A stretch of 64,000 bases of DNA from Sphingomonas mali NBRC 15500 (GTDB taxonomy: Bacteria; Pseudomonadota; Alphaproteobacteria; Sphingomonadales; Sphingomonadaceae): positions 1-64,000 of the forward strand of contig NZ_BCYX01000026.1 of the NCBI RefSeq assembly GCF_001598415.1. Reading direction: 5' to 3'. Made by a program: the position numbers and the translations under genes. A model generated the notes under the pieces. That model was not told where the DNA came from. It ran no database searches and was given only the letters and a program-made list of their open reading frames with translations. Positions 63,614-64,000 of this stretch are shown piece after piece (the stretch's first letter is position 1; each line of letters opens with the position of its first letter).

Positions 63614-63979
63614 TCAACCCTTGCGGCGTTCCAAAAAGTAGCGCCAGGCTACCTTGCGATAGTTTGGATCGGCCGTATCGAAGATGATCCTCTCGAAATC
63701 GCTTGTCGTCTTGAGCCATCGCTTTGACCAAGCGACGAGACGGACCTCCTGCTCGGGCGATGTAAATATTAAGAGTAGGTCCACGGCCCAGCACACCGGA
63801 ACCATTGGGATAAGAACGCCCAGCCAGATATGTTTGTCTCGCAGCCGGGGCGGCAGATTTTGAGCGAAGTTCTGTAACTGATCGGAATAGTTCAGACAAA
63901 GCGCGAGCATTACCGTCATCACCACCGCCACGATTGTTAGGCGAACGATCGCTTTAATTTTTTGGTCTTGGTATTCCAT
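63614..63979 (-). CDS. Small membrane protein of unknown function
   Basis: The 121-residue protein has two hydrophobic helices (IVRLTIVAVVMTVMLALCL near residue 11 and WLGVLIPMVPVCWAVDLLLIF near residue 52) with charged flanks, then a basic/aromatic C-terminal part (WSKRWLKTTSDFERIIFD). No family recognised. Codon use is less GC-rich than the neighbours. The gene is complete on the minus strand and reads away from the window's right edge. Confidence 0.6.
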   Translation of the reverse strand: MEYQDQKIKAIVRLTIVAVVMTVMLALCLNYSDQLQNFAQNLPPRLRDKHIWLGVLIPMVPVCWAVDLLLIFTSPEQEVRLVAWSKRWLKTTSDFERIIFDTADPNYRKVAWRYFLERRKG

Positions 63980-64000
63980 TTAAATCCGCCTGCGTCCTGC

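Noticed and set aside
63399-63641. Plus-strand 80-codon frame over the small RNA
   Set aside because: It begins upstream of two hairpins and reads through the terminator; no ribosome site.

Overview
The window is high-GC DNA that looks like a chromosomal segment of a sphingomonad (Alphaproteobacteria, Sphingomonadales). Pointers are a CcrM-type GANTC methyltransferase, a DUF1013/TrcR regulator, hisZ next to purA, SapC beside a cytochrome b561, UrcA, DUF1192, DUF1289 and DUF4328 proteins, and many small palindromic repeats between genes. Names come from motifs I recognise by eye; no database search was run.

Left part (1-34 kb), mostly core genes. Bacterial NHEJ (ku, ligD) is followed by a circularly permuted ATP-grasp/alpha-E protein coupled to a transglutaminase, then a CbpA-like J protein, a BrkB/YihY membrane protein, fabI and aroC (+ strand). 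On the minus strand lie purA, hisZ, serA and serC. Then come envelope and housekeeping genes: DUF4328, extensin-like lipoprotein, LOG protein, cytochrome c, pheA, a thiD-VOC fusion, rnhB, ccrM, folP, a cupin, a C13-like peptidase, an acyl-CoA ligase, a 7TM diguanylate cyclase, two secreted proteins of unknown or poorly known role and UrcA.

Middle part (34-47 kb), accessory in character. It opens with what looks like the 3' half of a tRNA-Thr gene, a common scar of integration. It carries a two-domain ArsA ATPase without other ars genes, a di-heme peroxidase, a sulfide-detoxification operon (Blh-like persulfide dioxygenase, DUF442 sulfurtransferase, TauE/SafE exporter), a flavin-type oxidase, a quinone reductase with a divergent LysR regulator, and a set of related alpha/beta hydrolases with an AraC regulator and duplicated promoter DNA.

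Right part (47-64 kb) returns to core genes: clpA, DUF1192, a PIG3-type quinone oxidoreductase, GSTs, an LpxH-like phosphatase with a GT4 glycosyltransferase, TrcR, an SMR transporter, an MBL hydrolase, a Tat-exported dienelactone hydrolase, DUF1289, a DEAD-box helicase, a FAD oxidase, SapC, cytochrome b561, a small-RNA candidate and a small membrane protein.

The most unusual signal is the repeat population. Two DUF559 (Vsr-like nuclease fold) genes are each enclosed by inverted copies of the same CCCTCTCCCC hairpin family. Each ends by a 4-base ATGA overlap with a housekeeping gene (aroC, hisZ), whose Shine-Dalgarno lies inside the repeat hairpin. Related solo hairpins occur elsewhere, and another repeat family sits in frame inside ligD as an interdomain linker. 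This suggests a nuclease-associated mobile repeat that inserts directly upstream of start codons.
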